From Actinomycetes bacterium (lineage in GTDB: Bacteria; Actinomycetota; Actinomycetes; Propionibacteriales; Propionibacteriaceae): a stretch of DNA of 28,134 nt. Location: the NCBI GenBank assembly GCA_023419175.1, contig JAEZYG010000042.1, positions 1 to 28,134 on the forward strand, written 5' to 3'. This document shows positions 1 through 5,802 of this stretch, piece after piece (the first letter of the stretch is position 1; every line of letters starts with the position of its first letter). The translations under genes were made by a program, and so were the position numbers. The notes beneath the pieces are model-generated. The model did no database searches, was not told where the DNA came from, and saw only the letters and a list, made by a program, of their open reading frames with translations.

Positions 1-28
1 CCGCCGACGACATATCAAACACCATCAC
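1..28 (-). CDS. Start of a further phage-element gene (partial)
   Basis: A GTG at 28 and an ATG at 25 follow a GGAGG (41-37) at 8 and 11 bases, reading leftward off the window edge. Only nine codons are visible (beginning V/M-M-V-F-D-M), so no function can be given. By position after the coat-like gene it could be a minor coat or adsorption protein; that is inference only. Confidence 0.3.
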
Positions 29-107
29 GCCACAAACCTCCGACCCAACAACAACACCCGCACCACAACACGCACCACACCCAAAAACCGATAAACCCCC
101 AACACCA

Positions 108-419
108 CTAACGCCCCCGAACCGCAATCCAACTAACCAACATCACCAACAACCCGACCCCCGCCAGACCTAAAGAAACCTGCCGACCCAAAGAATCGAG
201 GACGGAAGCGATCTGCTCTAGATCGCCAGAACCAGAAAACGGCGAAACACTCGAAGAAGATGACGGCGAAGGCGAAACAGTGCCAGAAACCAACAAACCA
301 ACCACCCCCGAAATAACCCGAAGGCAACAAAGCGAAAACAACCCCAGGAGCGACCAACCCCAACCCAGGACGCCTAACCAAACAACGCCCAAACCACCAA
401 ACAAAACCCCGCCGAACAT
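108..419 (-). CDS. Small membrane protein, candidate virion coat protein
   Basis: 103 aa. Seen: a long hydrophobic N-terminal stretch (about 1-48), a Ser/Pro-rich linker (about 49-65), a short amphipathic segment beginning DLEQIASVLDSLGRQ (66-80), a second hydrophobic helix (about 82-99) and a basic end RGR. The second half has the layout of an inovirus coat subunit: acidic or amphipathic start, membrane-spanning core, positive C-terminus that would contact DNA. An in-frame stop lies directly before the ATG, so the start cannot be earlier. It begins 27 bases after the stop of the 92-aa gene, as in an operon. An overlapping frame (133-450) is also open but gives an Arg/Phe/Trp-rich protein with no sensible layout. 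No family was recognised by sequence; the coat role is inferred from layout and context. Confidence 0.5.
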   Translation of the reverse strand: MFGGVLFGGLGVVWLGVLGWGWSLLGLFSLCCLRVISGVVGLLVSGTVSPSPSSSSSVSPFSGSGDLEQIASVLDSLGRQVSLGLAGVGLLVMLVSWIAVRGR

Positions 420-446
420 TCACACCACCACCCGAGCGAAAACCCA

Positions 447-725
447 TCACACAGCCCGCGAAGCCTTCAACTCAGACACATTGACAGGAGACTCCAACGA
501 ATAAGCCAAATCAGCATAATTCTGAGCCTTCACATAAGCCCGAACCTGAACACGCCAACAACCCTCAAAACCCTCCTTAGGCAAATCCCCACGCCAATTA
601 GAACCAACCCGACACCTAAAAACCTCAACCCCATCCAAAACAAAAACCTGCCAATAATCCCAAGACCGACCCTCAGACGAACCCTGAACCCGCTCAACCT
701 TCAACACACGACCACAAATAAACAT
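447..725 (-). CDS. 92-aa protein in the ssDNA-binding position of the phage-like element
   Basis: Not recognised as a named family. It is small, with alternating hydrophobic and charged residues rich in Val, Trp, Tyr, Phe and Arg (for example WDYWQVFVLDGVEVFRCRVG, 22-41). That pattern suggests a compact all-beta protein such as an OB-fold. It has no signal peptide or membrane helix. A clear AGGAG (735-731) lies 5 bases before the ATG. It lies 30 bases after rep and before the coat-like gene, where filamentous phages encode their ssDNA-binding protein (gpV or RstB-like). Role inferred from position, size and composition only. A structure prediction showing an OB-fold would support it. Confidence 0.5.
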   Translation of the reverse strand: MFICGRVLKVERVQGSSEGRSWDYWQVFVLDGVEVFRCRVGSNWRGDLPKEGFEGCWRVQVRAYVKAQNYADLAYSLESPVNVSELKASRAV

Positions 726-741
726 AAATTCTCCTGAAACA

Positions 742-768
742 ACTTAAGTAACTATCTACTTAGATAGT
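742..768. repeat. Palindrome pair at the rep/92-aa gene junction
   Basis: An 8-base palindrome ACTTAAGT (742-749) is followed by an 8-bp hairpin ACTATCTA/TAGATAGT with a 2-base loop (751-768). The hairpin overlaps the rep stop codon. It could be an operator, an RNA structure setting the ratio of the two products, or a processing site; nothing in the sequence decides between these. Confidence 0.45.
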
Positions 769-1658
769 ACCTTTTGAATTGACAAGAGTCCAGAAAATTT
801 AAACTTTTGTCTAAAAATTTTTTGCGGATCATCCGCACCCGCTTCAACACACTGACCTAACCACTCCCCAACCTGACCCCAAGACCAACCCTCCCGATCC
901 TTAAACCGCTCTAAAGAATTCCCATACTGACGCACTAAATACGCTAAAGCCCTATCCAAAGAACTAAAACTATTAGTATCCACCTCAATACGCTCAACAC
1001 CACAACCCGTTAACAACTCATAGACTTCTTGAGTCCACGCAGACCACCCCCACATGCCCTCAATAGACACCGTAGACAACTGCCTACGCCTTTCCTTTTT
1101 CGGCTTCAACTCCAACTCACAACGCACCCAACGAGGGTCGGCATGTTCAATATCATTCTTAGCTAAACGCTCCTTACCCTTCTCATAGATACGAAAACAC
1201 GCCTCAGAACTACGCGAACCAAGATACAAAGTCCGCCCATCTTTACCCAACAACCAATCACCCACCGTTGAAACCTTCAAACCACGCCTAAGAGCAAGAT
1301 CTTTCAACAACTCTGTCAACCTGTTAAAAGCATGATCGCCAAAAAAATCAATCGCCACATCAACACGACTCACAAGATGATCAACAGCATAACTATCTAA
1401 AAAATCCCTAGCCAAAGGAGCATTATCCGAACCACCATGAAGAAAAACCCAACTATTAATCCCACCATGCAACACCTTCAAAACCGGCTCTGACGAAGAA
1501 TCACACACCTCCCAACACGTCTCATAACCGTTAAAAGGCTTACCCTCACGGACAACCGCCTCTAACTCAGAACCCAAAAAATCCGCAAAAGCCTTACCCA
1601 TGTAATGCCCCGCCCAACGATCATCAACGATCGAAGCCGAATACCAATCAAGGCGCAT
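756..1658 (-). CDS. Rolling-circle replication initiator, Rep_trans/RstA-type
   Basis: 300 aa. Initiators of this family nick one strand at the origin through a Tyr and start rolling-circle replication. Seen: an N-terminal LDWYSAS (3-9), the VSRVDVAIDF strand (96-105), the LYLGSRSSE...FRIYEKGKE block (144-163) and RCELELKPKK (179-188). These are hallmarks of the PF02486 replication initiation factor family, which includes CTX phage RstA, other inovirus initiators, pT181 RepC and Tn916 Orf20. Y158 in RIYEKG is the likely nicking Tyr. A GGAG lies 5 bases before the ATG. The gene is first in a leftward operon and directly downstream of a double hairpin that may be its origin. The small, coat-like neighbours favour a phage initiator over a conjugative relaxase. 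Family is confident; exact group is inferred. Confidence 0.85.
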   Translation of the reverse strand: MRLDWYSASIVDDRWAGHYMGKAFADFLGSELEAVVREGKPFNGYETCWEVCDSSSEPVLKVLHGGINSWVFLHGGSDNAPLARDFLDSYAVDHLVSRVDVAIDFFGDHAFNRLTELLKDLALRRGLKVSTVGDWLLGKDGRTLYLGSRSSEACFRIYEKGKERLAKNDIEHADPRWVRCELELKPKKERRRQLSTVSIEGMWGWSAWTQEVYELLTGCGVERIEVDTNSFSSLDRALAYLVRQYGNSLERFKDREGWSWGQVGEWLGQCVEAGADDPQKIFRQKFKFSGLLSIQKVLSK

Positions 1659-1730
1659 CCTGTCTCCAATCTCAAAATATGAGACAAAAAATTAAATCAC
1701 CTAGTCAAACAATGGTCACCTTCAAAATTA

Positions 1731-1772
1731 CCCCCGTATTACTACAACGGGGGTTCCAGCGCGCTCCCGCGC
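1731..1772. other. Double hairpin, candidate rolling-circle origin
   Basis: Two perfect hairpins stand 5 bases apart in the 203-base gap between rep and the divergent regulator. The first is a 7-bp stem CCCCCGT/ACGGGGG (1731-1737, 1747-1753) with a 9-base loop. The second is a 5-bp stem GCGCG/CGCGC (1759-1763, 1768-1772) with a 4-base loop. The + strand of the first contains GTATTAC at its stem-loop edge. Initiators of this type commonly nick in a hairpin near their gene. Origin, packaging signal or bidirectional terminator are all possible; the origin role is inferred. Confidence 0.45.
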
Positions 1773-1861
1773 ACATAGGCAACACTAACAGACGCAAAAA
1801 CTTATGTACAACTTTCTTAAATTTTCTTGACTAAACAGAACATCAGCTAGACCATATAGCT

Positions 1862-2152
1862 ATGAGTACAACAACAGAGCGTATAGCTGCAAACATTAGA
1901 GCAGAAGCAGCAAGACAAAGAATTATGCAATGCACATTTGCCGAAGCATTAGGAGTTTCACGCGGAGCAATGAACCATCGTTGGCACGGCAGAAAACCAT
2001 ATGGACTCGAAGAGCTGGAAACAGTAAGCCGTCTCTTGAATATCCCGATTGCTGATCTATGGGGACGGCGAGAATACACAACAGCGGTCAGCGCTAATAC
2101 GCTGACCGCTGACCTGGCGCGCTCGGAGGGACTCGAACCCCCAACCTTCTGA
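1862..2152 (+). CDS. XRE/Cro-type helix-turn-helix regulator of the phage-like element
   Basis: 96 aa. A DNA-binding fold is visible at about 24-67: TFAEALGVSRGAMNHRW gives the turn and recognition helix, and LEELETVSRLLNIPIADLW the following helices, as in Cro/C1-type repressors. It is divergent from rep across the hairpin region, the usual place for a phage repressor. The ATG has no convincing ribosome binding site; TTGACT at 1829-1834 is a possible -35. The last dozen residues, ending RSEGLEPPTF, come from the antisense of tRNA-Arg, and the stop lies inside the tRNA. The gene's end was therefore probably set by integration, and its reading frame may differ in the circular form. Role as repressor is inferred. 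Confidence 0.7.
   Translation: MSTTTERIAANIRAEAARQRIMQCTFAEALGVSRGAMNHRWHGRKPYGLEELETVSRLLNIPIADLWGRREYTTAVSANTLTADLARSEGLEPPTF
2082..2111. terminator. 12-bp hairpin between tRNA-Arg and the element
   Basis: Perfect stem CAGCGGTCAGCG (2082-2093) / CGCTGACCGCTG (2100-2111) with a 6-base loop, 3 bases past the 3' end of tRNA-Arg. It could end tRNA-Arg transcription on the minus strand, but the T-rich tail is weak (GTTGTGTATT). It is also inside the regulator's coding frame. It may alternatively be a recombination-site arm. Confidence 0.5.
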
Positions 2153-2191
2153 TCCGTAGTCAGATGCTCTAATCCATTAAGCTACGAGCGC
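2115..2191 (-). tRNA. tRNA-Arg(ACG)
   Basis: Acceptor stem GCGCTCG/CGAGCGC, anticodon stem TCTGA/TCAGA with loop CTACGGA (anticodon ACG, wobble A likely edited to inosine), and T-loop TTCGAGT are all present. Discriminator G is followed by an encoded CCA (2117-2115). The two tRNA-Ser genes in this window lack an encoded CCA. The gene is the likely attachment site of the element to its left. Confidence 0.95.
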
Positions 2192-2205
2192 TTGGGCAAG
2201 AAAAG

Positions 2206-2234
2206 ACTATACACAGACCCTAGCGGCGATGCAA
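2206..2234 (-). promoter_or_regulatory. Promoter of tRNA-Arg
   Basis: TTGCAT (-35, 2234-2229) and TATAGT (-10, 2211-2206) are separated by exactly 17 bases. The expected start, near 2199, is about 8 bases before the mature tRNA. Confidence 0.7.
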
Positions 2235-2271
2235 ATCGTATTGATGGACACAATGAAATCGGTAGATATCG

Positions 2272-2308
2272 AAAAAGGGAAGGTTCACCAGGTAAACCTT
2301 CCCTTTTT
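2272..2308 (-). terminator. Rho-independent terminator of tRNA-Ser(GCT)
   Basis: Perfect 14-bp stem AAAAAGGGAAGGTT (2272-2285) / AACCTTCCCTTTTT (2295-2308). Its A and T runs make it usable in both directions. It starts 3 bases after the 3' end of tRNA-Ser. Confidence 0.9.
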
Positions 2309-2311
2309 CAG

Positions 2312-2401
2312 CGGAGGCGGCGGGATTCGAACCCGCGAGGGGATTTAAGTCCCCAACCCGCTTAGCAGGCGGGCGCCATAGGCCGACTAGGCGACGCCTC
2401 C
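2312..2401 (-). tRNA. tRNA-Ser(GCT)
   Basis: Acceptor stem GGAGGCG/CGCCTCC, anticodon stem CCCGC/GCGGG with loop CTGCTAA (anticodon GCT), a long variable arm (GGGGACTTAAATCCCC) typical of tRNA-Ser, and T-loop TTCGAAT. Discriminator G; no encoded CCA (CTG follows). Confidence 0.95.
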
Positions 2402-2431
2402 ACATCGCAATCGTCAATTACGACGCGCCCC

Positions 2432-2460
2432 AGCCTAGCCGTTTGCCCGAAAGGGCGCAA
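2432..2460 (-). promoter_or_regulatory. Promoter of tRNA-Ser(GCT)
   Basis: TTGCGC (2460-2455) and TAGGCT (2437-2432) with 17-base spacing, about 30 bases upstream of the tRNA. The same TAGGCT box occurs in the rpsF promoter candidate. Confidence 0.55.
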
Positions 2461-2631
2461 AACATTCCCTGCCACGTCAGCTAGTTTTTTCATAGGATTT
2501 ATCTCCTATATCGCATATAGTTCATCGATAAATGCGACATCTGGCACGCATAAAAGCGTTTTTAGCTCTCACGGCGGCTATTCTCAGAAGAGTTCATGCC
2601 GTCATAGATGCACGGAAAGGGGTATGCAACC

Positions 2632-4569
2632 GTGGCCGATGAGGAATCGCCGCGTCCACGTCGAGGATATGACCCGACAGAACGCGATCTGCCCCCAGCC
2701 CAATCCGGCGCACCTCGCAGGAGAGAGTCTCCCGCTTTTTCCGATTCGTCCGCTTGGTCTCAGTGGACAAATGTCTCTTCAGAAGAGATCTCTCACCAGC
2801 ACACGGCTCGTCGCTCTGCCGATGAGAACACGACACATGCTCCCACTACCACTCATCATCGCGAACGAGTCTCGCATGAGATATCCCGTCCACGACGTCA
2901 GGACGAAGGGGGCGGACATCACCGCGTTTCTTCCGGTCATGTCAGGACCACTCGTCCAGATCCTCACGCCAATTTGCGTTTTCGAGGAGCCGTTACCCGA
3001 ACGATCGGAAGCGCGATCATCCCTGGCTTGGGGTTTATCGGGACAAAAGCTCATAAATTAGGCATCATCACAGTCGCTATGAGCGTGGTAACTGGTATCG
3101 CTACCGCTCTATTTATCGCTAGCAACCCGGCACGGGCAGCCGGACATATCCTCCACGCACCGCTGATGTATGCCCTAGCTTTCCTCCTAGCGCTCATGGC
3201 ATTCGCGTGGACGCTACTCATTCTCGGCACCTATCTGGTTGCCAAGCCCGCACGCCTTGACCAGACGAAACGTAGCATTGGAGCCATCCTGGTCGCCCTC
3301 TTAAGCGCGATCGTCTCCCTGCCTTTAGCGATCGGCTCATCTTATGCCTGGGAGACCGCCCATCTGGCAGATAACCTTTTCCAATCAGTCGATAATTCAA
3401 AATCGCAAACCCGTCCCACCTTGGAAAAGATCGATCCATGGGCGCAGATTCCACGAGTCAATATCTTGCTTCTCGGCGGAGATTCTGGGGAATCGCGCGA
3501 TGTCGATCTCGGTGTGCGAACCGACACGATCATGGTCGCCTCCATCGACACTCAAACTGGCGATACGACGATCATTCAAATCCCACGCAATCTTCAACGG
3601 GCTCAATTCGCTTCAGATAGCCCGTTAGCCCCTCTCTATCCCAACGGCTATTCCGAGATGATCAATTCGATTTGGAATGACGTCCCCCTCCAGCATCCGG
3701 AAGTCTTTGAGGGTAAATCGGACTATCCAGGCGCTGATGCTCTGAAATGGGCGGTTGAAGGCACGACAGGGCTCAATATCGACTATTTCATGATGCTCAA
3801 TATCGACGGTTTAGCGGCCTTGATCGACGCGATGGGCGGAGTCACCGTCAACGTGAATTTCCCCATCGCTAAGCACGGTTCTATTGACGGTGGCGACTGC
3901 GGTTTTGACGGATTTATTCCCGAAGGCCCCAATCAGCACCTCAACGGTACCGATGCGATGTGGTACGGACGCAGTCGCTGTAATGATGCCCACCCTGCCG
4001 GCCCCGATTTTGGACGTATGCGCCGCCAATCCTGCCTTGTCAACGCCATTATCGATCAGGCAGATCCTGGCAAGATGGTGATTCGCTATGAGGAGTTGGC
4101 TCAAGCCGCCGGCGACATGATTACCACCGATATTCCCCAAGAGCATCTGAGCGCTATCGTTGAGCTCGCCACTCGCGTCCAGAAGTCCCATACGGTATCG
4201 CGCATCAGCTTCGTCAACGGACAAAACGGCTTCCTTTCGGAATCACCCGATATCGCTTTGATGCATCAGCAAGTCCAGCAAGCTCTCGACGATACAGCCG
4301 CCCGCGGAGAAGCGAAGAGGCATCCAGCTCCTACACCTGAGCAAGTTTCCTCTGAGGCTCAAGCGGAGACAGAACCCGCAGAAGCGGCTCCAGATCAAGC
4401 AGCTCAGTTTGATCCTTTAGCCCCTGATAGCACCTCACAAGGACAAGCCCCCGTTGAGAATACCGACGATGTCTGCGGCTATCACCATGAAGAGTTCTAT
4501 CAAGGCTATAACTACATCTATTCCCCTCCACCGGAATATATCTTGACGCCAGCACCTCAGGAACGCTGA
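2632..4569 (+). CDS. LytR-CpsA-Psr (LCP) family cell-wall glycopolymer ligase
   Basis: 645 aa from the GTG at 2632, chosen because GGAAAGGGG (2614-2622) lies 9 bases upstream; an in-frame ATG at 2608 lacks a site. LCP enzymes move a glycopolymer from a lipid carrier to peptidoglycan outside the membrane. Seen: a charged, probably disordered cytoplasmic N-terminus of about 130 residues; three membrane helices (about 144-163, 176-203, 215-235); and an LCP domain (about 276-477) with GGDS (282-285), RTDT (296-299), IPRN (317-320) and DFGRMRRQ (459-466), which hold the Asp and Arg residues that bind pyrophosphate. The Pro/Glu/Gln-rich C-terminal tail has no recognised domain. Most LCP proteins have one membrane helix. 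It stands alone with its own terminator. With a galactan operon 10 kb away, it may attach that galactan, as Lcp1 does in mycobacteria; the substrate is inferred. Confidence 0.93.
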   Translation: MADEESPRPRRGYDPTERDLPPAQSGAPRRRESPAFSDSSAWSQWTNVSSEEISHQHTARRSADENTTHAPTTTHHRERVSHEISRPRRQDEGGGHHRVSSGHVRTTRPDPHANLRFRGAVTRTIGSAIIPGLGFIGTKAHKLGIITVAMSVVTGIATALFIASNPARAAGHILHAPLMYALAFLLALMAFAWTLLILGTYLVAKPARLDQTKRSIGAILVALLSAIVSLPLAIGSSYAWETAHLADNLFQSVDNSKSQTRPTLEKIDPWAQIPRVNILLLGGDSGESRDVDLGVRTDTIMVASIDTQTGDTTIIQIPRNLQRAQFASDSPLAPLYPNGYSEMINSIWNDVPLQHPEVFEGKSDYPGADALKWAVEGTTGLNIDYFMMLNIDGLAALIDAMGGVTVNVNFPIAKHGSIDGGDCGFDGFIPEGPNQHLNGTDAMWYGRSRCNDAHPAGPDFGRMRRQSCLVNAIIDQADPGKMVIRYEELAQAAGDMITTDIPQEHLSAIVELATRVQKSHTVSRISFVNGQNGFLSESPDIALMHQQVQQALDDTAARGEAKRHPAPTPEQVSSEAQAETEPAEAAPDQAAQFDPLAPDSTSQGQAPVENTDDVCGYHHEEFYQGYNYIYSPPPEYILTPAPQER

Positions 4570-4581
4570 CGCCATTTTTAG

Positions 4582-4611
4582 CGGGGATATGGAATGCCAT
4601 ATCCCCGTTTT
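4582..4611 (+). terminator. Terminator of the LCP gene
   Basis: 11-bp stem CGGGGATATGG (4582-4592) / CCATATCCCCG (4597-4607), 4-base loop, then TTTT. It lies 12 bases after the stop codon. Confidence 0.88.
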
Positions 4612-4809
4612 ACACCCCCAGATGCGATCTATACATATCGCCAGATAGATCTTTAATAAACGTCCACTTAATTTACATATATCGCCATAACCTCATCTTA
4701 AAGTGGCGGAAAATAGAACAGATCTCTCGTTCGCAAGTCTCAGATTTGATGACAGAGAATCAATCTCAAGTCGTCTCTCTCCTCTTTTTCTCCCCATATG
4801 GCGCCAAAA

Positions 4810-4835
4810 GGGATAAGAATCATTCTCGTTATCCC
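4810..4835. promoter_or_regulatory. Fur-family-like palindrome upstream of the CAMP factor gene
   Basis: AGAATCATTCT (4816-4826) is an 11-base palindrome around a central C. It is flanked by GGGATAA (4810-4816) and TTATCCC (4829-4835), which are also inverted copies. The core resembles A/T-rich boxes bound by Fur, Zur or related metal regulators. It ends 43 bases before the start codon. Operator function is inferred; a stem-loop in the leader is the alternative. Confidence 0.4.
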
Positions 4836-4878
4836 GCGTTTCCCCCGAGCGCGATATCACCAATGAACGGAGTTCATC

Positions 4879-5706
4879 ATGAACCTTCACATCAAGAAAG
4901 CCATTGTTGCTGGCGCCGCTTCGTGCGCTGTTCTCATCCCCCTGACCATCTCCCAGCCAGCAATGGCAGCCGAGGAGGCTCGTGAAGCCGCTGTCGTCGC
5001 TGCTATCGCTGATAGTTCGGATGAGAAAATCGCCAAAGTCGATGCGATCATCGCCGATCTCGAACGCGCTGAAGCGACGATGAGCAATGAAGTTAAAACT
5101 CAAACCGATTACGGCAAAGAGATCCGCAATCTGCTCTCAACCGCCTGGGAATTGCGCGGAGCTATCACCGATATTGCTACCGGTCATATTCCAGCTTTCG
5201 ATGTCGATACTGTCTTACCTCGTCTGGAATTGCTCACCCAGATCAGCATGACGATCAAGACATCCACCACCGAGCTGACCAATAAGGTTAATGATGCTCA
5301 CGTTCAGCTTGGATTTGCCGTCACCCGCGCAGTCATCCGCCTGATAAATCCGTCCGCTACCGTCGAACAATTGAAGGCGTCCTGCGAAGATCTTTCCCAG
5401 ACCCTCGAACGTGTAAAGGGTTATCCCGATCTGTCCCCGAACGATACTGCGACGATCTATGTCAAAGCTCGTTTAGACAAAGTCATCTGGCAGACCCGTT
5501 TCGATCGAGACAAGTACATTCTCGGCAAAGCACCTAGCCAAGCATATTTTGAGCTGAATTCCAAGATCACCCATGCGGTCGGCGTATGGTTCAATGCAAG
5601 TGCGACTGTCGCTCAGGTTGATGAGGAGATCGATCATCTTCAAGCCGCTTATGGTGAGGCTCTTGCCACTGTGCCCCATGCGGACGAGGAAAGCGTAGCT
5701 GCCTGA
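4879..5706 (+). CDS. CAMP factor (secreted pore-forming cohemolysin)
   Basis: 275 aa. CAMP factors are secreted proteins that lyse sphingomyelinase-treated erythrocytes and are linked to host damage. Seen: a signal peptide (1-30, KK near the start, hydrophobic core, cleavage after AMA) and family blocks over the C-terminal two thirds: ELTNKVNDAHVQLGF (132-146), VIRLINPSATVEQLKA (152-167), YPDLSPNDTATIYVKARLDK (182-201), TRFDRDKYIL (206-215) and ITHAVGVWFNASATVAQVDE (230-249). These line up closely, from memory, with Streptococcus agalactiae CAMP factor and Cutibacterium acnes homologues. Length fits the family. One Cys (C169) remains in the mature protein. GGAG (4869-4872) lies 6 bases before the ATG. 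The gene is monocistronic, with a strong terminator, and a metal-box-like palindrome upstream suggests regulated expression (inference). Confidence 0.92.
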   Translation: MNLHIKKAIVAGAASCAVLIPLTISQPAMAAEEAREAAVVAAIADSSDEKIAKVDAIIADLERAEATMSNEVKTQTDYGKEIRNLLSTAWELRGAITDIATGHIPAFDVDTVLPRLELLTQISMTIKTSTTELTNKVNDAHVQLGFAVTRAVIRLINPSATVEQLKASCEDLSQTLERVKGYPDLSPNDTATIYVKARLDKVIWQTRFDRDKYILGKAPSQAYFELNSKITHAVGVWFNASATVAQVDEEIDHLQAAYGEALATVPHADEESVAA

Positions 5707-5724
5707 TTCTTTCTACCCCCCCCC

Positions 5725-5765
5725 GATCCTGTCATCTCTCCCCCAGAGATGACAGGATCATTTTT
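5725..5765 (+). terminator. Terminator of the CAMP factor gene
   Basis: Perfect 15-bp stem GATCCTGTCATCTCT (5725-5739) / AGAGATGACAGGATC (5745-5759) with a CCCCC loop, then ATTTTT. It lies 18 bases past the stop and 38 bases before nfo, so nfo is transcribed separately or by read-through. Confidence 0.93.
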
Positions 5766-5802
5766 CTCTCTTTCTGCCACTGTGTGCTCTAGGGTTATTC
5801 CC

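Larger units (their letters stand above)
1..2114. mobile_element. Right part of an integrated filamentous-phage-like (inovirus-like) element
   Basis: Seen: a leftward block of short genes (Rep_trans-type initiator, 92-aa protein, 103-aa coat-like membrane protein, start of a further gene), a divergent XRE-type regulator, and a double hairpin between them. The DNA is very A/C-rich on the + strand (104 of the first 120 bases), unlike the rest of the window. The block abuts the 3' end of tRNA-Arg(ACG), a classic integration site. Known: inoviruses carry Rep, ssDNA-binding protein, coat proteins and a Zot-like ATPase in this kind of order, and Propionibacterium phage B5 is an actinobacterial example. 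Inference: this is an integrated inovirus. The left end, any integrase or Zot gene and the second att copy lie outside the window. The exact right boundary is uncertain and may lie inside the tRNA. A small integrative plasmid is the main alternative. Confidence 0.62.
4570..4878. other. 309-base gap between the LCP and CAMP factor genes
   Basis: No coding sequence is supported. It holds the LCP terminator (4582-4611), an AT-rich stretch (about 4620-4690) that could contain the CAMP-factor promoter although no box pair is convincing, a T/C-rich run (about 4771-4797), and a palindrome (4810-4835) just ahead of the CAMP factor gene. Confidence 0.6.

Noticed and set aside
133..450. Alternative minus-strand frame over the coat-like gene
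   Set aside because: Encodes an Arg/Phe/Trp-rich chain without domain layout; the 108-419 frame has a coherent linker, amphipathic segment and helix.
280..504. 74-codon + strand frame, Pro/Thr/Asn-rich
   Set aside because: It is antisense to the coat-like gene and arises from the A/C-rich strand; no ribosome site and no plausible fold.
756..1658. Rep as the relaxase of a Tn916-type conjugative element
   Set aside because: Same broad family, but the visible neighbours are small phage-like genes with no FtsK or transfer genes; kept only as a fallback.
3811..4224. 137-codon frame antisense to the LCP gene
   Set aside because: Shadow of a strongly conserved coding region; no start signal.
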